From Stenotrophomonas lactitubi (GTDB lineage: Bacteria > Pseudomonadota > Gammaproteobacteria > Xanthomonadales > Xanthomonadaceae): DNA of 64,000 bases. The stretch spans positions 2,914,001 to 2,978,000 of the forward strand of contig NZ_PHQX01000001.1 of the NCBI RefSeq assembly GCF_002803515.1, in the 5' to 3' direction. How positions within the stretch are numbered: position 1 is the first letter of the stretch; every line of letters begins with the position of its first letter. The notes under the pieces were generated by a model. That model was given only the letters and a program-made list of their open reading frames with translations. It was not told the origin of the DNA and did no database searches. This document shows, one piece after another, positions 48,756 to 58,658 of the stretch. The position numbers and the translations under genes are program-made.

Positions 48756-49628
48756 ATGCGCCGTTTGCCCCTGTCCTGCCTGCTGCTGCCCCTGTTGGTG
48801 AGCGCCTCCGCGAACGCCGCCGACTGGCGCCAGGGCTGGGGAATGGTGCCGAAGACTGCAGCCGAGGCTGCGCCGCAAGCGGCGTCGATGGCGCGCCTGC
48901 GGCTGCAGCCGATCGGCGACCAGTGGCAGGCGCGGATCGACAATCCGCTGTCCGGCCCGGTGCAGATCGAGCTGCGCGCGGCCCCCGGCACGCAGGTGGA
49001 GGGCCTGCCGTTGCAGTCGCTGGTGCAGGCCACCGGCAGTCTGGTGGTGGGCCACCTTGCCTCCCCTTCCAGCGGCAAGGCACTGGACCTTCGCCTGCAG
49101 TCGGTGCCGGGCAATCCGGCCGCGCGCGCCGAAGACGTCGCCTATCGCCTGCCGTTCGAGGCCGTCCAGCTGCGTGTGGACCAGGCCCCGCAGGGCCGGT
49201 TCAGCCACGATGACGAGGAGAACCGCGACGCCATCGACTTTGCCCTGCCCGAAGCAACGCAGGTCCTGGCCGCCCGCGAGGGCACGGTGATGCAGGTACA
49301 GGACGGTTTCCGCGGCAATGGCCTGGATCGTGAACGCGATGCCGGACGCGCCAACTTCGTTCGCATCCTGCACAGCGACGGCAGCATGGCGATGTACGCC
49401 CACCTGCAGGCCGGCGGCATGCGGGTCCGGCCAGGCCAGGCCGTGCAGGCTGGCCAGCCGATCGGCCTGTCCGGCAACAGTGGCTACAGCACCGCACCGC
49501 ACCTGCACTTCGTGGTGCAGCTCAACCGGGGCATGGGCCTGCGCTCGGTGCCGGTGCGCATCCTCGCCCCGCAGGGCGAATTGCACTTCGCCCGCGAGGG
49601 CAGCGGCGACGCCAGCGCCGGGCGCTGA
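48756..49628 (+). CDS. M23 family peptidase (LytM-type)
   Basis: A 290-residue protein with a signal peptide (MRRLPLSCLLLPLLVSASANA), an N-terminal region of unknown fold (about 25-150), and a C-terminal LytM domain. Zinc-ligand and catalytic segments seen are HDDEENRDAIDF (about residues 149-160), HSDGSMAMYAHL (about 208-219) and APHLHFVVQL (about 247-256). The domain cleaves peptidoglycan cross-bridges or acts as an amidase activator. The ATG at 48756 has GGAG six bases upstream; ATG 48738 is possible. Confidence 0.85.
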   Translation: MRRLPLSCLLLPLLVSASANAADWRQGWGMVPKTAAEAAPQAASMARLRLQPIGDQWQARIDNPLSGPVQIELRAAPGTQVEGLPLQSLVQATGSLVVGHLASPSSGKALDLRLQSVPGNPAARAEDVAYRLPFEAVQLRVDQAPQGRFSHDDEENRDAIDFALPEATQVLAAREGTVMQVQDGFRGNGLDRERDAGRANFVRILHSDGSMAMYAHLQAGGMRVRPGQAVQAGQPIGLSGNSGYSTAPHLHFVVQLNRGMGLRSVPVRILAPQGELHFAREGSGDASAGR

Positions 49629-49702
49629 CCCGCCGACGCCGGCAGGCCGGTATAATCGGGCGCTTATCTCTTTGAAAAGCGCCCCGTGCGGGCGCCACTG
49701 CC

Positions 49703-51307
49703 ATGTCCGAAGTCGCCACCGAAGCGTCGCGTCGCCGCACGTTCGCCATCATTTCCCACCCTGACGCCGGCAAGACCACGCTGACCGAAAAGCTGCTGCT
49801 GTTCGGCGGCGCGATCCAGATGGCCGGCTCGGTGAAGGGCCGCAAGGCTGCCCGCCACGCCACCTCGGACTGGATGGCGCTGGAAAAGGAGCGCGGCATC
49901 TCCGTCACCTCCTCGGTGATGCAGTTCCCGTACGAAGGCAAGATCATCAACCTGCTCGACACCCCGGGCCACGCCGACTTCGGCGAGGACACCTACCGCG
50001 TGCTGACCGCGGTGGACTCGGCGCTGATGGTGATCGACGTGGCCAAGGGCGTGGAAGAGCGCACCATCAAGCTGATGGAAGTGTGCCGCCTGCGCGACAC
50101 CCCGATCATGACCTTCATCAACAAGCTCGATCGCGAGGGCAAGGAACCGATCGACCTGCTGGATGAAGTTGAAAGCGTGCTCGGCATCCAGTGCGCACCG
50201 GTCACCTGGCCGATCGGCATGGGCCAGCGCCTGAAGGGCGTGGTCCACCTGATCACCGGCGAAGTGCACCTGTACGAACAGGGTCGCAACTTTACCCGTC
50301 AGGATTCGACCATCTTCCCGTCGATCGATTCGCCCGGGTTGGCCGAGAAGATCGGCGAGCGCATGCTGGCCGATCTGCGCGACGAACTGGAACTGGTGCA
50401 GGGCGCCAGCCACCCGTTCGACCTGCAGGCCTACCGGGCCGGCAAGCAGACCCCGGTATTCTTCGGTTCGGGCGTGAACAACTTCGGCGTGCAGCCGCTG
50501 CTGGACTTCTTCGTCGAGCACGCGCCGTCGCCGCAGGCACGCTCCACCACCGGCCGCGAGGTCGCCCCGCAGGAGCCGAAGCTGACCGGCTTCGTGTTCA
50601 AGATCCAGGCCAACATGGATCCGCAGCACCGTGACCGGGTGGCCTTCATGCGCGTCTGCTCGGGCCGGTTCACTGCCGGCATGAAGACCCTGCACGTGCG
50701 CACCGGCAAGGACATGAAGCTGGCCAATGCGCTGACCTTCATGGCCAGCGACCGTGAAATCGCTGCCGAGGCGTGGCCGGGCGATGTGATCGGCATCCAC
50801 AACCACGGCACCATTTCCATCGGTGACACCTTCACCGAAGGCGAAGCGATCACCTTCACCGGCATCCCCAACTTCGCCCCGGAACTGTTCCGTCGCGCCC
50901 GCCTGCGCGATCCGCTCAAGCTCAAGCAGCTGCAGAAGGGCCTGGCACAATTGTCCGAGGAAGGCGCGACCCAGTTCTTCCGTCCGTTGACCAGCAACGA
51001 CCTGATCCTGGGTGCGGTGGGCGTACTGCAGTTCGATGTGGCTGCCTACCGCCTGAAGGACGAATATGGCGTGGAAGCCACCTTCGAGCAGGTCAGCGTG
51101 ACCACGGCGCGCTGGGTCCATTGCAGCAACGAGAAGAAGCTGGAGGAGTTCCGCGAGAAGAATGCGCTGAACCTGGCCCTCGACGCCGCCGGCCATCTGG
51201 TCTACCTGGCGCCGACCCGGGTCAACCTGCAGCTGGCGCAGGAACGCGCGCCGGATGTGCGTTTCTCGGCAACCCGGGAAGCCGCGCATACGGTCACCGG
51301 CAACTGA
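49703..51307 (+). CDS. prfC: Peptide chain release factor 3
   Basis: A 534-residue translational GTPase that removes RF1/RF2 from the ribosome. The G domain has the P loop [16 protein letters not shown] (about residues 16-31), switch [10 protein letters not shown] (about 88-95) and NKLD (about 142-145). Size and the [20 protein letters not shown] stretch match RF3 rather than EF-G. No partner gene lies next to it. Confidence 0.96.
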   Translation: MSEVATEASRRRTFAIISHPDAGKTTLTEKLLLFGGAIQMAGSVKGRKAARHATSDWMALEKERGISVTSSVMQFPYEGKIINLLDTPGHADFGEDTYRVLTAVDSALMVIDVAKGVEERTIKLMEVCRLRDTPIMTFINKLDREGKEPIDLLDEVESVLGIQCAPVTWPIGMGQRLKGVVHLITGEVHLYEQGRNFTRQDSTIFPSIDSPGLAEKIGERMLADLRDELELVQGASHPFDLQAYRAGKQTPVFFGSGVNNFGVQPLLDFFVEHAPSPQARSTTGREVAPQEPKLTGFVFKIQANMDPQHRDRVAFMRVCSGRFTAGMKTLHVRTGKDMKLANALTFMASDREIAAEAWPGDVIGIHNHGTISIGDTFTEGEAITFTGIPNFAPELFRRARLRDPLKLKQLQKGLAQLSEEGATQFFRPLTSNDLILGAVGVLQFDVAAYRLKDEYGVEATFEQVSVTTARWVHCSNEKKLEEFREKNALNLALDAAGHLVYLAPTRVNLQLAQERAPDVRFSATREAAHTVTGN

Positions 51308-51403
51308 TCGCAGCAACCATACGGTGGCGGGGGTGCACGCGCCCGCCATCGCGGCGATGATAGGGGGGTGCGGGTCCCCCTCCCTGCAGACGATGCCCAT
51401 GCC

Positions 51404-52042
51404 ATGTCCACGACTTCCGTTGTTTCGATCCGTGAAGAAATCGCCAGCGCCCTGACCCACGGGCTGGGCGCGGTGCTTGCCCTGGCCGCCAGCGCGGTAT
51501 TGATCACCCTGGCCGCGATCTACGGCGATGGCTGGCAGCTGGCCAGCGCGATCGTGTTCGGCATCGCCCTGCTGCTGCTGTACACCGCCTCCACGCTGTA
51601 CCACGCCATCCAGCACCCGCAGGCCAAGGGCCGCCTGAAGGTGTTCGACCATTGCGCGATCTATGTGCTGATCGCCGGCACCTATACCCCGTTCACCCTG
51701 ATCGGCCTGCGCGGCCCCTGGGGCTGGGGCATGTTCACCGCGATCTGGGCGCTGGCGCTCGGCGGCGTGGTGTTCAAACTGTTCTACACCGGCCGCTTCA
51801 AGGTGTTGTCCACGGTGATCTACATCGCCATGGGCTGGCTGGTGGTGGTGGCGATCAAGCCGATGTGGGCCTCGATCGATGGCGGCACCCTGGCCTGGCT
51901 GTTCGGCGGCGGCCTGTCCTACACGCTGGGCACCTACTTCTACCACCGCGAATCCATCCCCTATTCGCATGCGATCTGGCACCTGTTCGTGATCGGCGGC
52001 AGCGTCTGCCACTTCGTCGCAGTGACCCGACAGGTGCTGTGA
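51404..52042 (+). CDS. Hemolysin III family integral membrane protein
   Basis: A 212-residue protein with seven hydrophobic helices and the hemolysin III/PAQR (YqfA-type) pattern: REEIASALTHGLGAVLALAA, ASTLYHAIQHPQAKGRLKVFDH, IAGTYTPFTLIGLRG and a C-terminal SHAIWHLFVIGGSVCHF with conserved histidines. The bacterial family is related to eukaryotic adiponectin receptors; catalytic function is unproven and hemolysis is not implied. The ATG at 51404 gives MSTTSVVSI. Confidence 0.88.
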   Translation: MSTTSVVSIREEIASALTHGLGAVLALAASAVLITLAAIYGDGWQLASAIVFGIALLLLYTASTLYHAIQHPQAKGRLKVFDHCAIYVLIAGTYTPFTLIGLRGPWGWGMFTAIWALALGGVVFKLFYTGRFKVLSTVIYIAMGWLVVVAIKPMWASIDGGTLAWLFGGGLSYTLGTYFYHRESIPYSHAIWHLFVIGGSVCHFVAVTRQVL

Positions 52043-52053
52043 CCCTCGATCAG

Positions 52054-52077
52054 CGGTAGCGCCAGGCCCTGCCTGGC
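52054..52077. repeat. Single GTAG-type palindrome
   Basis: GGTAG with a GCCAGGCCCTGCCTGGC stem lies after the hemolysin III stop. It is a lone unit and does not face a partner. Confidence 0.75.
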
Positions 52078-52154
52078 AAGCAAGCGTTCGCTCTGCACGC
52101 CATGCACATGAACGCTTCGCGCCCCGTCCACCGCGACGGGGCAACCATGACAGC

Positions 52155-54128
52155 GTGAATGCTGCCTCTGCTCCTGCTGCTCCCAAGGCGTCGCGCTGGC
52201 GCCTGCGTCGCCCCGGCCCACGCGGGCAGCGTTGGCTCGCCGTGCTGGTGTTCCTGTTCGCGGCGATCCTGGTCCTCATCGCCCTCTGGGACTGGAACTG
52301 GTTCAAGGGCCCGGTGGAACGTGCGGTGCAGGCCCGTACCGGGCGCGCCCTGCACATCGGCAACTTGGATGTCGACCTCGGCCGCACCACCACTGTGCGC
52401 GCCGATACCCTCACCTTCGCCAATGCGCCGTGGGCGAAACAGCCGAACATGGCCAGCGCCGACCGGGTCGAGATCGACGTGCGCGTGTGGCCACTGCTGC
52501 GCGGCAACGTGCAGCTTCCCGAAGTCCGCCTGACCCGCCCTGACGTACTGCTGGAGACGGCGCCGCGCAAAGGTGACCCGGGCAACTGGAACTTCCTCGG
52601 CGACAGCAAGGGCGGCACCACGCCGCAGCTCAAGGGCCTGCGAATCGATGATGGCCGCCTGCAGTTCCTCGACGCGCTCGGCCGCACCGATATCCTGGTA
52701 AACGTGCGCAGCGGCGAACCGAAACGGGCCGACGCCGCACCACCGTTGCTGGTGGCCGGCAAAGGCCGCTGGCGGGGCAATCCCTTCATCCTGAGTGGTG
52801 GCACCGAATCGCCGCTTGAACTGACCGACAGCGGCCATCCCTTCCGCATCCACCTTGATGGCCGCGCTGGCGCGACCCATGCCATTGCCAGCGGCACCTT
52901 GACCAACCCGTTCCAGCTGCAGGTGTTCGACCTGCAGTTCGCGCTGAGCGGCAACGACCTGGCCGACCTCTATCCATTGCTGGGCATCGCCATTCCGCCC
53001 TCCCCGCCATATGCCCTGGATGGTCGCCTGAAGCGTGATCACCAGGTGTGGCGCTACGAGCGCTTCACCGGCAAAGTCGGCGACAGCGATCTGGGCGGCG
53101 ATGTGCAGTTCGATGTCTCCCGGGAACGCCCACGGATGACCGCGAACCTGGTGTCGCGTCGTCTGGATTTCGATGACCTTGCCGGCTTCGTCGGTGCACC
53201 GCCGAAGACCGGTGGCGGCGAGACCGCCAATGCAGAACAGAGAGCCGAGGCTGCGCGCGTGGCCGCCAGCGCAAAGGTGCTGCCAGCCACCCCGTACAAC
53301 CTGGGCAAGCTGCGTGCGATGGATGCCGACGTGCGCTGGAAGGCCCAGCGCATCAATGCGCCGAAGCTGCCGCTGGACGACATGGATGCGCATCTGCTGC
53401 TGGATGATGGTGTGCTGCGGCTGGACCCGCTGAACTTCGGCGTTGCCGGCGGCGACATCCGCAGCACGATCCGCATGGACGCACGACGCCCGCAGATCGC
53501 CACTTCGCTCAAGGCCAGCGTGCGCGGCGTGCAGCTGGGCCAGTTGTTCCCCGATGCCAAGCTGGCCGAGCAGGCCAAGGGTGGGATCAGCGGCGACATT
53601 GATCTGACCGGCAACGGCAACTCGATCGCGGCGATGCTCGGCAGCAGCAGCGGCAACGTGGCGTTGGGCATGGGCCGCGGCCATGTCGGCAACCTGCTGA
53701 TGGAAGTGGCGGGGCTGGACATCACCGAGTCGCTGAAATTCCTGTTCACCGGCGACAAACAGATTCCGCTGCGCTGCGCCTTCGCCGATTTCGGCGTGCG
53801 CGAGGGCCTGATGCATACCCGGTCGATGGCAGTGGACACCACCGACACGATCATCCTCGGCGAGGGCGATGTCAGCCTGCGCGATGAAACACTGGACCTG
53901 CTGCTGAAGCCACGACCGAAGGACAGGAGCATCCTGGTACTGCGCTCGCCGCTGCGCATCGGTGGCACCTTCAAGGACCCGTCGTTCCGTCCGGACTTCA
54001 AGGCGCTGGGTATCCGTGGTGCGGTGGCGCTGACGCTGGGCAGCATCGCGCCGCCGGCGGCACTGCTGGCCACCATCGAACTGGGCCCGGGCAAGGATGC
54101 CGACTGCGGTGGGCACTACGCGAAATAG
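52155..54128 (+). CDS. AsmA family envelope protein
   Basis: A 657-residue protein with one N-terminal membrane helix (about residues 28-46) and a long beta-rich periplasmic body. Family hallmarks are GNLDVDLGRTTTVRADTLTFANAPW near residue 70-95, and a C-terminal AsmA_2-type GKISGDIDLTGNGNSIAAMLGSSSG region (about 475-500) with IDTTDTIILGEGDVSLRDE. AsmA-like proteins are thought to bridge the inner and outer membranes for phospholipid transport. The start is GTG at 52155; it has no strong ribosome site and is uncertain. Confidence 0.85.
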   Translation: MNAASAPAAPKASRWRLRRPGPRGQRWLAVLVFLFAAILVLIALWDWNWFKGPVERAVQARTGRALHIGNLDVDLGRTTTVRADTLTFANAPWAKQPNMASADRVEIDVRVWPLLRGNVQLPEVRLTRPDVLLETAPRKGDPGNWNFLGDSKGGTTPQLKGLRIDDGRLQFLDALGRTDILVNVRSGEPKRADAAPPLLVAGKGRWRGNPFILSGGTESPLELTDSGHPFRIHLDGRAGATHAIASGTLTNPFQLQVFDLQFALSGNDLADLYPLLGIAIPPSPPYALDGRLKRDHQVWRYERFTGKVGDSDLGGDVQFDVSRERPRMTANLVSRRLDFDDLAGFVGAPPKTGGGETANAEQRAEAARVAASAKVLPATPYNLGKLRAMDADVRWKAQRINAPKLPLDDMDAHLLLDDGVLRLDPLNFGVAGGDIRSTIRMDARRPQIATSLKASVRGVQLGQLFPDAKLAEQAKGGISGDIDLTGNGNSIAAMLGSSSGNVALGMGRGHVGNLLMEVAGLDITESLKFLFTGDKQIPLRCAFADFGVREGLMHTRSMAVDTTDTIILGEGDVSLRDETLDLLLKPRPKDRSILVLRSPLRIGGTFKDPSFRPDFKALGIRGAVALTLGSIAPPAALLATIELGPGKDADCGGHYAK

Positions 54129-54170
54129 AGCGGTCGTTCGGCGCGTTTGTTGATCTTGGCTTGAGGGTGA

Positions 54171-54262
54171 CGGGTGCGGCTGGGCAGGACCGTGAGGCGC
54201 ATGGATGCGCCGACCGAGCCCCCATGGATGGGTTTACGGCGTGTCCTGCCCAGCCGCACCCG
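54171..54262 (+). repeat. Long hairpin with conserved core, copy C
   Basis: A perfect 20-bp outer stem (CGGGTGCGGCTGGGCAGGAC and its complement) encloses an inner stem GGCGCAT/ATGCGCC with GG loop (54196-54211), then CGACCGAGC, CCCATGGATGGGTTTACGGCG and GTCC. The core follows copies A and B; the outer stem has no similarity to theirs. It lies between convergent asmA and CBS genes. Confidence 0.85.
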
Positions 54263-54291
54263 ACGCCTCCCCTGCGTAACAGGAAGGCGCT

Positions 54292-54311
54292 GCTTTGGCT
54301 TTGGCTTTGGC
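54292..54311. repeat. Hexamer tract (GCTTTG)n
   Basis: Three and a third copies of GCTTTG in a row lie just right of hairpin copy C. The 0.56-kb element also has a (GCAACA/G)n hexamer tract near its hairpin, so the combination recurs. Confidence 0.7.
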
Positions 54312-54319
54312 AGTTGCTT

Positions 54320-54351
54320 GAAAAAGCGGGCCGGCGGGCCGCAGGCCCGCC
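54320..54351 (-). terminator. Intrinsic terminator of the GT-CBS operon
   Basis: On the minus strand an 8-bp stem (GGCGGGCC and its complement, 3-nt loop, 54333-54351) and flanking GC-rich sequence are followed by CGCTTTTT. It sits 11 bp past the CBS gene stop. Confidence 0.65.
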
Positions 54352-54361
54352 AGCGACAAAC

Positions 54362-54793
54362 TTACCCCGCCACGATGTACTGCTGCAGCTGATCCAGCTC
54401 GCGCCGCTGCGCATCGATCACCGACTTCACCAGGTCACCGATGGAAATCACCCCAAGTACCTGCCCGCCCTCGACCACCGGCAGATGGCGGATGCGGTAA
54501 TCGGTCACCAGTTGCAGGCAGTGTTCTACCTGCTCACCGGGACTCACTGTCACTACTTTCGCGGTCATGATCTCCGACACCGCCGTATCGCGCGACGAAC
54601 GATCGTGGAGCACGATCTTGCGTGCGTAATCACGCTCGGACAGGATCCCGACCAGTCGCGGTCCGTCCATCACCAGCACCGCACCGATGCCCTTCTGCGC
54701 CATCAGCCGGATCGCATCGATCACCGCCGCACCAGGCGCGACCGCATGCACTTCAGGGGACTTGCCGTCCAACAGTTGCCGTACCGACGTCAT
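54362..54793 (-). CDS. CBS-domain-pair protein
   Basis: A 143-residue cytosolic protein made of two CBS domains: MAQKGIGAVLVMDGPRLVGILSERDYARK in the first and TDYRIRHLPVVEGGQVLGVISIGDLVK in the second. CBS pairs bind adenine nucleotides and sense energy charge; stand-alone proteins of this kind often regulate partners. The ATG at 54793 lies 41 bases inside the glycosyltransferase gene, so its translation may depend on the upstream cistron. Partner is unknown. Confidence 0.85.
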   Translation of the reverse strand: MTSVRQLLDGKSPEVHAVAPGAAVIDAIRLMAQKGIGAVLVMDGPRLVGILSERDYARKIVLHDRSSRDTAVSEIMTAKVVTVSPGEQVEHCLQLVTDYRIRHLPVVEGGQVLGVISIGDLVKSVIDAQRRELDQLQQYIVAG

Positions 54794-55772
54794 CTGCCTG
54801 CCCTCCCAGGGTGGGTTGCAGCTCCGAGTCTGCCACGGAAGGGGCCAACCATGCGTCAACCAGGTACAACGGCCGCTGCTTGGACTCCTCGTACAGGCGT
54901 CCCAGGTACTCGCCGATAAGCCCCAGCGCGATCAACTGCACGCCCCCCAGGAACAGGATCACCGCCATCATCGTCGGCCAGCCGGCCACCCGGTCGCCAT
55001 ACATCGCGGCCTTGGCGATCACCCAGATGGCAAACACGAAGGCTACGCCCGCGGTGGCCAGCCCCATGTAGGTGGCCGCCCGCAGCGGGACCGTCGAGAA
55101 GCCGGTGATGCCTTCCAGCGCGAAATTCCACAGCCGCCACAGGCTGAACTTGCTGCTGCCGGCCAAACGGGCATGCCGGTGATACGGCACCGCCACGCGG
55201 CGGAAGCCGACCCAGCTGAAGAGCCCCTTCATGAACCGGTGACGTTCGCGCATCTCGCGCAGTGCGCTCAGCGCGCGCGGCGACAGCAAACGGAAATCGC
55301 CGGTATCGGCAGGGATGGGCGTGCGCGAGAGGCGGCCGATCACCCGGTAGAACACCGATGCGGCAGCACGCTTGCTCCAGCTCTCACCGTCACGCACCAG
55401 ACGGGTGCCATAGACGTTGTCGTAGCCTTCGCGCCAGCGCTCGACAAAGTGCGGCACAAGTTCCGGCGGGTCCTGGCCATCGGCGTCGAGGATCATCGCC
55501 GCGCCTTCGCGCACATGGTCCAGGCCGGCGGTCAGCGCCGCCTCCTTGCCGAAGTTGCGCGACAGCTTCAGCGCCGATACCCGCGGGTCGGCCTGGGCCA
55601 GCGATGCGATCAACGACCAGGTCGTGTCACTGCTGCCGTCATCCACGTACAGGATGTGTCCATCGATTCCGGCCAGGCCGTCCAGTACCGCGCACAATCG
55701 CGGATGCAGCTGGGGTAGAACCAGCTCTTCATTGTGCGCGGCGATGACGAAGGTAAGACGCTCACGAGTCAT
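54753..55772 (-). CDS. Family 2 glycosyltransferase (DPM1/GtrB-like), membrane anchored
   Basis: A 339-residue protein. The catalytic GT2 domain has TFVIAAHNEELVLPQ (about residues 6-20), DDGSSDTTW (about 44-52) and DADGQDPPEL (about 95-104); two C-terminal membrane helices (about 235-258 and 270-292) follow. This is the layout of polyisoprenyl-phosphate sugar transferases such as GtrB/ArnC-type enzymes, which load a sugar onto undecaprenyl phosphate for glucosylation of O-antigen or lipid A. No flippase or acceptor gene is adjacent. The stop lies inside the CBS gene. Confidence 0.83.
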   Translation of the reverse strand: MTRERLTFVIAAHNEELVLPQLHPRLCAVLDGLAGIDGHILYVDDGSSDTTWSLIASLAQADPRVSALKLSRNFGKEAALTAGLDHVREGAAMILDADGQDPPELVPHFVERWREGYDNVYGTRLVRDGESWSKRAAASVFYRVIGRLSRTPIPADTGDFRLLSPRALSALREMRERHRFMKGLFSWVGFRRVAVPYHRHARLAGSSKFSLWRLWNFALEGITGFSTVPLRAATYMGLATAGVAFVFAIWVIAKAAMYGDRVAGWPTMMAVILFLGGVQLIALGLIGEYLGRLYEESKQRPLYLVDAWLAPSVADSELQPTLGGQADDVGTATVGRQVP

Positions 55773-55883
55773 CGCCGGATTGTACGTGGTTGACGGGCGT
55801 GCAGCCCGCCAGTCCACCGTTCACGCCACCCGCTTCCGGCACCAGAAGCAAAGGCACCACGGACGCCGCTGCTGTCGGCGCCC

Positions 55884-56633
55884 TCAATCCTCGGCCAGAT
55901 ACCCCGCTCCACCCAGCTGCCGTGCCTGCCGCTGGATCCACGCCGCGCGCCGCTGCACGTACGGGCCTGGCTTGGCCGCGTTGTAGCGACGCGGCGCCGG
56001 CAGCACTGCCGCCAGACGTGCGCTCTCCGCAGGGCTCAGCCGCGCGGCGTCCTTGCCCCAGAATGTCTGCGCCGCCGCCTGTGCGCCGTACACGCCGTCG
56101 CCGAACTCGGCGATGTTGGCGTACATCTCCAGGATCCGCTGCTTCGGCCAGAACGCTTCGATCAGCACCGTGTACCAGACCTCCAGGCCCTTGCGGATCC
56201 AGCTGCGGCCCTGCCACAGGAACAGGTTCTTGGCCACCTGCTGGCTGATCGTGCTGGCCCCGCGCAGGCGCCCGCCGCGCGCGTTGTGGTCGCGCGCCTT
56301 TTCAATGGCCTGCAGATCGAATCCGCTGTGGTCAGGGAAGCGCTGGTCCTCCGCGGCTACCAGCGAAATGGGAAGGCTCGGCGCCATCTGGTCCAGGTCC
56401 CGCCACTGGTAGTGCAGCCGGTAGGACCAGTCGCCTTCACCCAGTGCCTCGCCGAAACGCCAGACCATCACCGTGGACAGCGGCGGATCGATGAAACGCA
56501 GCACCAGCACCTGCAGGCAGCTGAAGGCCACGAACAGCACCGGCAGCCACAGCAGCCGCTTCCAGCGCCAGCGCCGACGCGGCGCCGTTTCGGCGGCGGC
56601 CACTACCTTGTCCTGCTCTCCCCCTGCCCCCAT
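55884..56633 (-). CDS. mtgA: Monofunctional peptidoglycan glycosyltransferase
   Basis: A 249-residue GT51 enzyme that polymerises lipid II into glycan strands without a transpeptidase domain. One N-terminal membrane helix (about residues 26-44) is followed by [22 protein letters not shown] (about 94-115), [16 protein letters not shown] (about 125-140) and [24 protein letters not shown]. The ATG at 56633 gives the length of E. coli MtgA (242 aa); a TTG at 56681 would add 16 residues with a weaker ribosome site. Confidence 0.94.
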   Translation of the reverse strand: MGAGGEQDKVVAAAETAPRRRWRWKRLLWLPVLFVAFSCLQVLVLRFIDPPLSTVMVWRFGEALGEGDWSYRLHYQWRDLDQMAPSLPISLVAAEDQRFPDHSGFDLQAIEKARDHNARGGRLRGASTISQQVAKNLFLWQGRSWIRKGLEVWYTVLIEAFWPKQRILEMYANIAEFGDGVYGAQAAAQTFWGKDAARLSPAESARLAAVLPAPRRYNAAKPGPYVQRRAAWIQRQARQLGGAGYLAED

Positions 56634-56710
56634 TACTGGTGCATCCTTCTTATGCCTGGTTGTCGGCGCATTATCCGGCAACCATCCCCGTTTCCGCGCG
56701 ATGTGAGCCG

Positions 56711-57604
56711 ATGACCGCCCAATCCGATTCCCTTATCCGTTTCCTGCTCCCCGACGCCGGTGTCCGTGGCGTCCACGTGCGCCTGCAGGCCACCTGGCAG
56801 GACATCCAGTCCCACGGCGAGTATCCGGACAGTGCCACCGAACTGCTCGGCGAGGCCTGCGTGGCCTCGGCGCTGTTCACCGGCCACACCAAGGTGGACG
56901 GCCGCCTGTCGATCCAGCTGCGCAGCAACACGGCCCTGCGCACGCTGTTCGCCGAATGCACTGCCGCCGGCACCCTGCGCGGCATCGTCCAGCTGGCCGA
57001 AGGCGGTGACGCCCCCCGCGACCTGACCGACCTGGGCCAGGACTCGCTGCTGGCCATCACCATCGAGAATCCGGGCCTGGATCCGCGCGAACCGCAGCGC
57101 TACCAGAGCCTGGTCGCACTGACCGCGCCGGAACTGGATGAAGCGTTCGAGGACTACTTCCGCCAGTCCGAGCAGTTGCCGACGCGCCTGCTGCTGGCCG
57201 CCGGCCGCGACGGCGCTGCCGGCCTGCTGCTGCAGAAGCTGCCGGGCGACGAGGGCGACGACGACGGCTGGGCCCGCGCCAGCGCGCTGTTCGACACCCT
57301 GGGCAAGGCGGAGCTGCTGGCCACCCCGGCCGAGGAACTGCTGCACCGCTTGTTCCACGAGGAGAAGGCGGAGCTGGTGGGTGACAAGGCCCTGTCCTTC
57401 GCCTGCTCCTGCTCGCGTGAACGGGTCGCCTCGATGCTGTTTTCGCTGGGCGAGGAAGAGGCCCGTGCCGCTGCCGAAGATACCGGTGCGGTGGACGTAC
57501 GTTGCGAATTCTGCGGACAGGAGTATCACTTTCCGTTGACGGAGTTCGGCATACTGTTCCACGGTGCCAAGGGGGCTGTACCGGCACCTGAACGTCTTCA
57601 GTAA
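56711..57604 (+). CDS. hslO: Redox-regulated chaperonin Hsp33
   Basis: A 297-residue holdase chaperone switched on by oxidative unfolding. The C-terminal zinc site has the expected four cysteines: CSC in [10 protein letters not shown] (about 234-236) and CEFC (about 266-269). The N-terminal domain carries [19 protein letters not shown] and the [25 protein letters not shown] linker pattern. It is divergent from mtgA with a 77-bp gap. Confidence 0.96.
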   Translation: MTAQSDSLIRFLLPDAGVRGVHVRLQATWQDIQSHGEYPDSATELLGEACVASALFTGHTKVDGRLSIQLRSNTALRTLFAECTAAGTLRGIVQLAEGGDAPRDLTDLGQDSLLAITIENPGLDPREPQRYQSLVALTAPELDEAFEDYFRQSEQLPTRLLLAAGRDGAAGLLLQKLPGDEGDDDGWARASALFDTLGKAELLATPAEELLHRLFHEEKAELVGDKALSFACSCSRERVASMLFSLGEEEARAAAEDTGAVDVRCEFCGQEYHFPLTEFGILFHGAKGAVPAPERLQ

Positions 57605-57640
57605 AAACGAATGAGTCTTGTATCTGGGGAGGAACAAGGC

Positions 57641-57692
57641 TTGTTAAGAATTCATAAACACCCTAGGATCGAGTTCCCGCCCCAGCGGGAAC
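57641..57692 (+). promoter_or_regulatory. Candidate promoter and leader hairpin
   Basis: TTGTTA (57641-57646) and TAGGAT (57664-57669) are spaced 17 bp apart as a plausible sigma-70 promoter for the next gene. An 8-bp stem (GTTCCCGC/GCGGGAAC, loop CCCA, 57673-57692) follows and then TTTCAC. The hairpin may instead terminate hslO, so the pair has two readings. Confidence 0.4.
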
Positions 57693-57724
57693 TTTCACTG
57701 TCCGTCACTGTCTGAACTGGTCCG

Positions 57725-58579
57725 ATGCGTACCTTCCTGCGTCTACCGCTGGCCCTGCTGATCGCCCTTGGCGCGATCACGGGCGTGCATGCGCAGAGCA
57801 AGGACACCCGCACCGTGATTCCGGTCTGGAACAAGGGCAGTGGCAAGGTCGAGGCGCTGCTGTACCTGGAGCCGACCGGTGAACAGGCCGTCGGCGCACG
57901 CTGGCATTTCGGCCGCAATTCGCTCGATGCAGCGTTCGGCCTGTCCTCGGGCGACTCGCTGGGCCTGCTGTGCAACAGCAGCAGCGGTTCGAGCATCAGC
58001 GGACTGGCGAGCCATTGCATGCTGGCCAGCCTGGGTGACGACGATGACGCCATCGGCTCCAACCGGCGTCTGACCGGCACCGCCGCGCTCAACCGTGGTA
58101 CCGGCCGCCTGGGAATCACTGCCGGCACCGGTCGCGAGACCCTGCCCGCCTGGCTGGCGACGCCCAGCAAGACCCCCTCGCTGCGCGCCGAACAGAATGA
58201 TCTGACCGTGTTCGCACAGAAGAACATCGGTCGCGAAGGCTTTGTCTCCATCGCCGGCACGTATGCCAAGGCACGCCTGGTACCGCTGGCTGACGCCTCG
58301 CCGGCCATCGTCGACCGCTGGGACAGCAAGAGCCTGAGCCTGGGCGCCGGCTACGGCAATTTCAGTGGCAGCATCATCGGTCGCGTGGTTGACGTTCCCG
58401 GCAAGCCCGGCAAATGGGAAGGCCTGGGCATCGGCCTGACCTGGCGCACCCCGTGGTCCGGCCAGCTCACCGTCGGCGCGGAAAACGTCATCAGCCGCGG
58501 CAAGAACCCGTTCTCCCCGCGCAATGAAAGCAACGATGACGGCACCGTGCCGTACGTGCGCTACGAGCAGGATCTGTAG
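57725..58579 (+). CDS. Secreted or outer-membrane protein of unknown function
   Basis: A 284-residue protein with a signal peptide (residues 1-23, ending VHAQS). The rest shows alternating strands such as ARWHFGRNSLDAAFGL, LTVFAQKNIGREGFVSIAG and a C-terminal LTVGAENVISRGKNPF segment, consistent with a small beta-barrel. No family was recognised. It lies upstream of a TonB-dependent receptor gene on the same strand, but 374 bp and a terminator separate them, so a joint role is only suggested. Confidence 0.55.
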   Translation: MRTFLRLPLALLIALGAITGVHAQSKDTRTVIPVWNKGSGKVEALLYLEPTGEQAVGARWHFGRNSLDAAFGLSSGDSLGLLCNSSSGSSISGLASHCMLASLGDDDDAIGSNRRLTGTAALNRGTGRLGITAGTGRETLPAWLATPSKTPSLRAEQNDLTVFAQKNIGREGFVSIAGTYAKARLVPLADASPAIVDRWDSKSLSLGAGYGNFSGSIIGRVVDVPGKPGKWEGLGIGLTWRTPWSGQLTVGAENVISRGKNPFSPRNESNDDGTVPYVRYEQDL

Positions 58580-58614
58580 CCGCTCATCGACTGGTAACAA
58601 GCAGTGTTCAACAT

Positions 58615-58642
58615 CGGGCGCCCTGGGGCGCCCGAATTGTTT
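58615..58642 (+). terminator. Intrinsic terminator after the 57725 gene
   Basis: An 8-bp stem (CGGGCGCC/GGCGCCCG, loop CTGG) is followed by AATTGTTT, 36 bp past the stop codon. Confidence 0.65.
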
Positions 58643-58658
58643 CCGGACACCTCTGTCA

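Noticed and set aside
49664..52954. A 1096-codon frame antisense to prfC and neighbours
   Set aside because: prfC shows complete GTPase motifs in the plus direction; the antisense product is Arg/His-rich with no domain.
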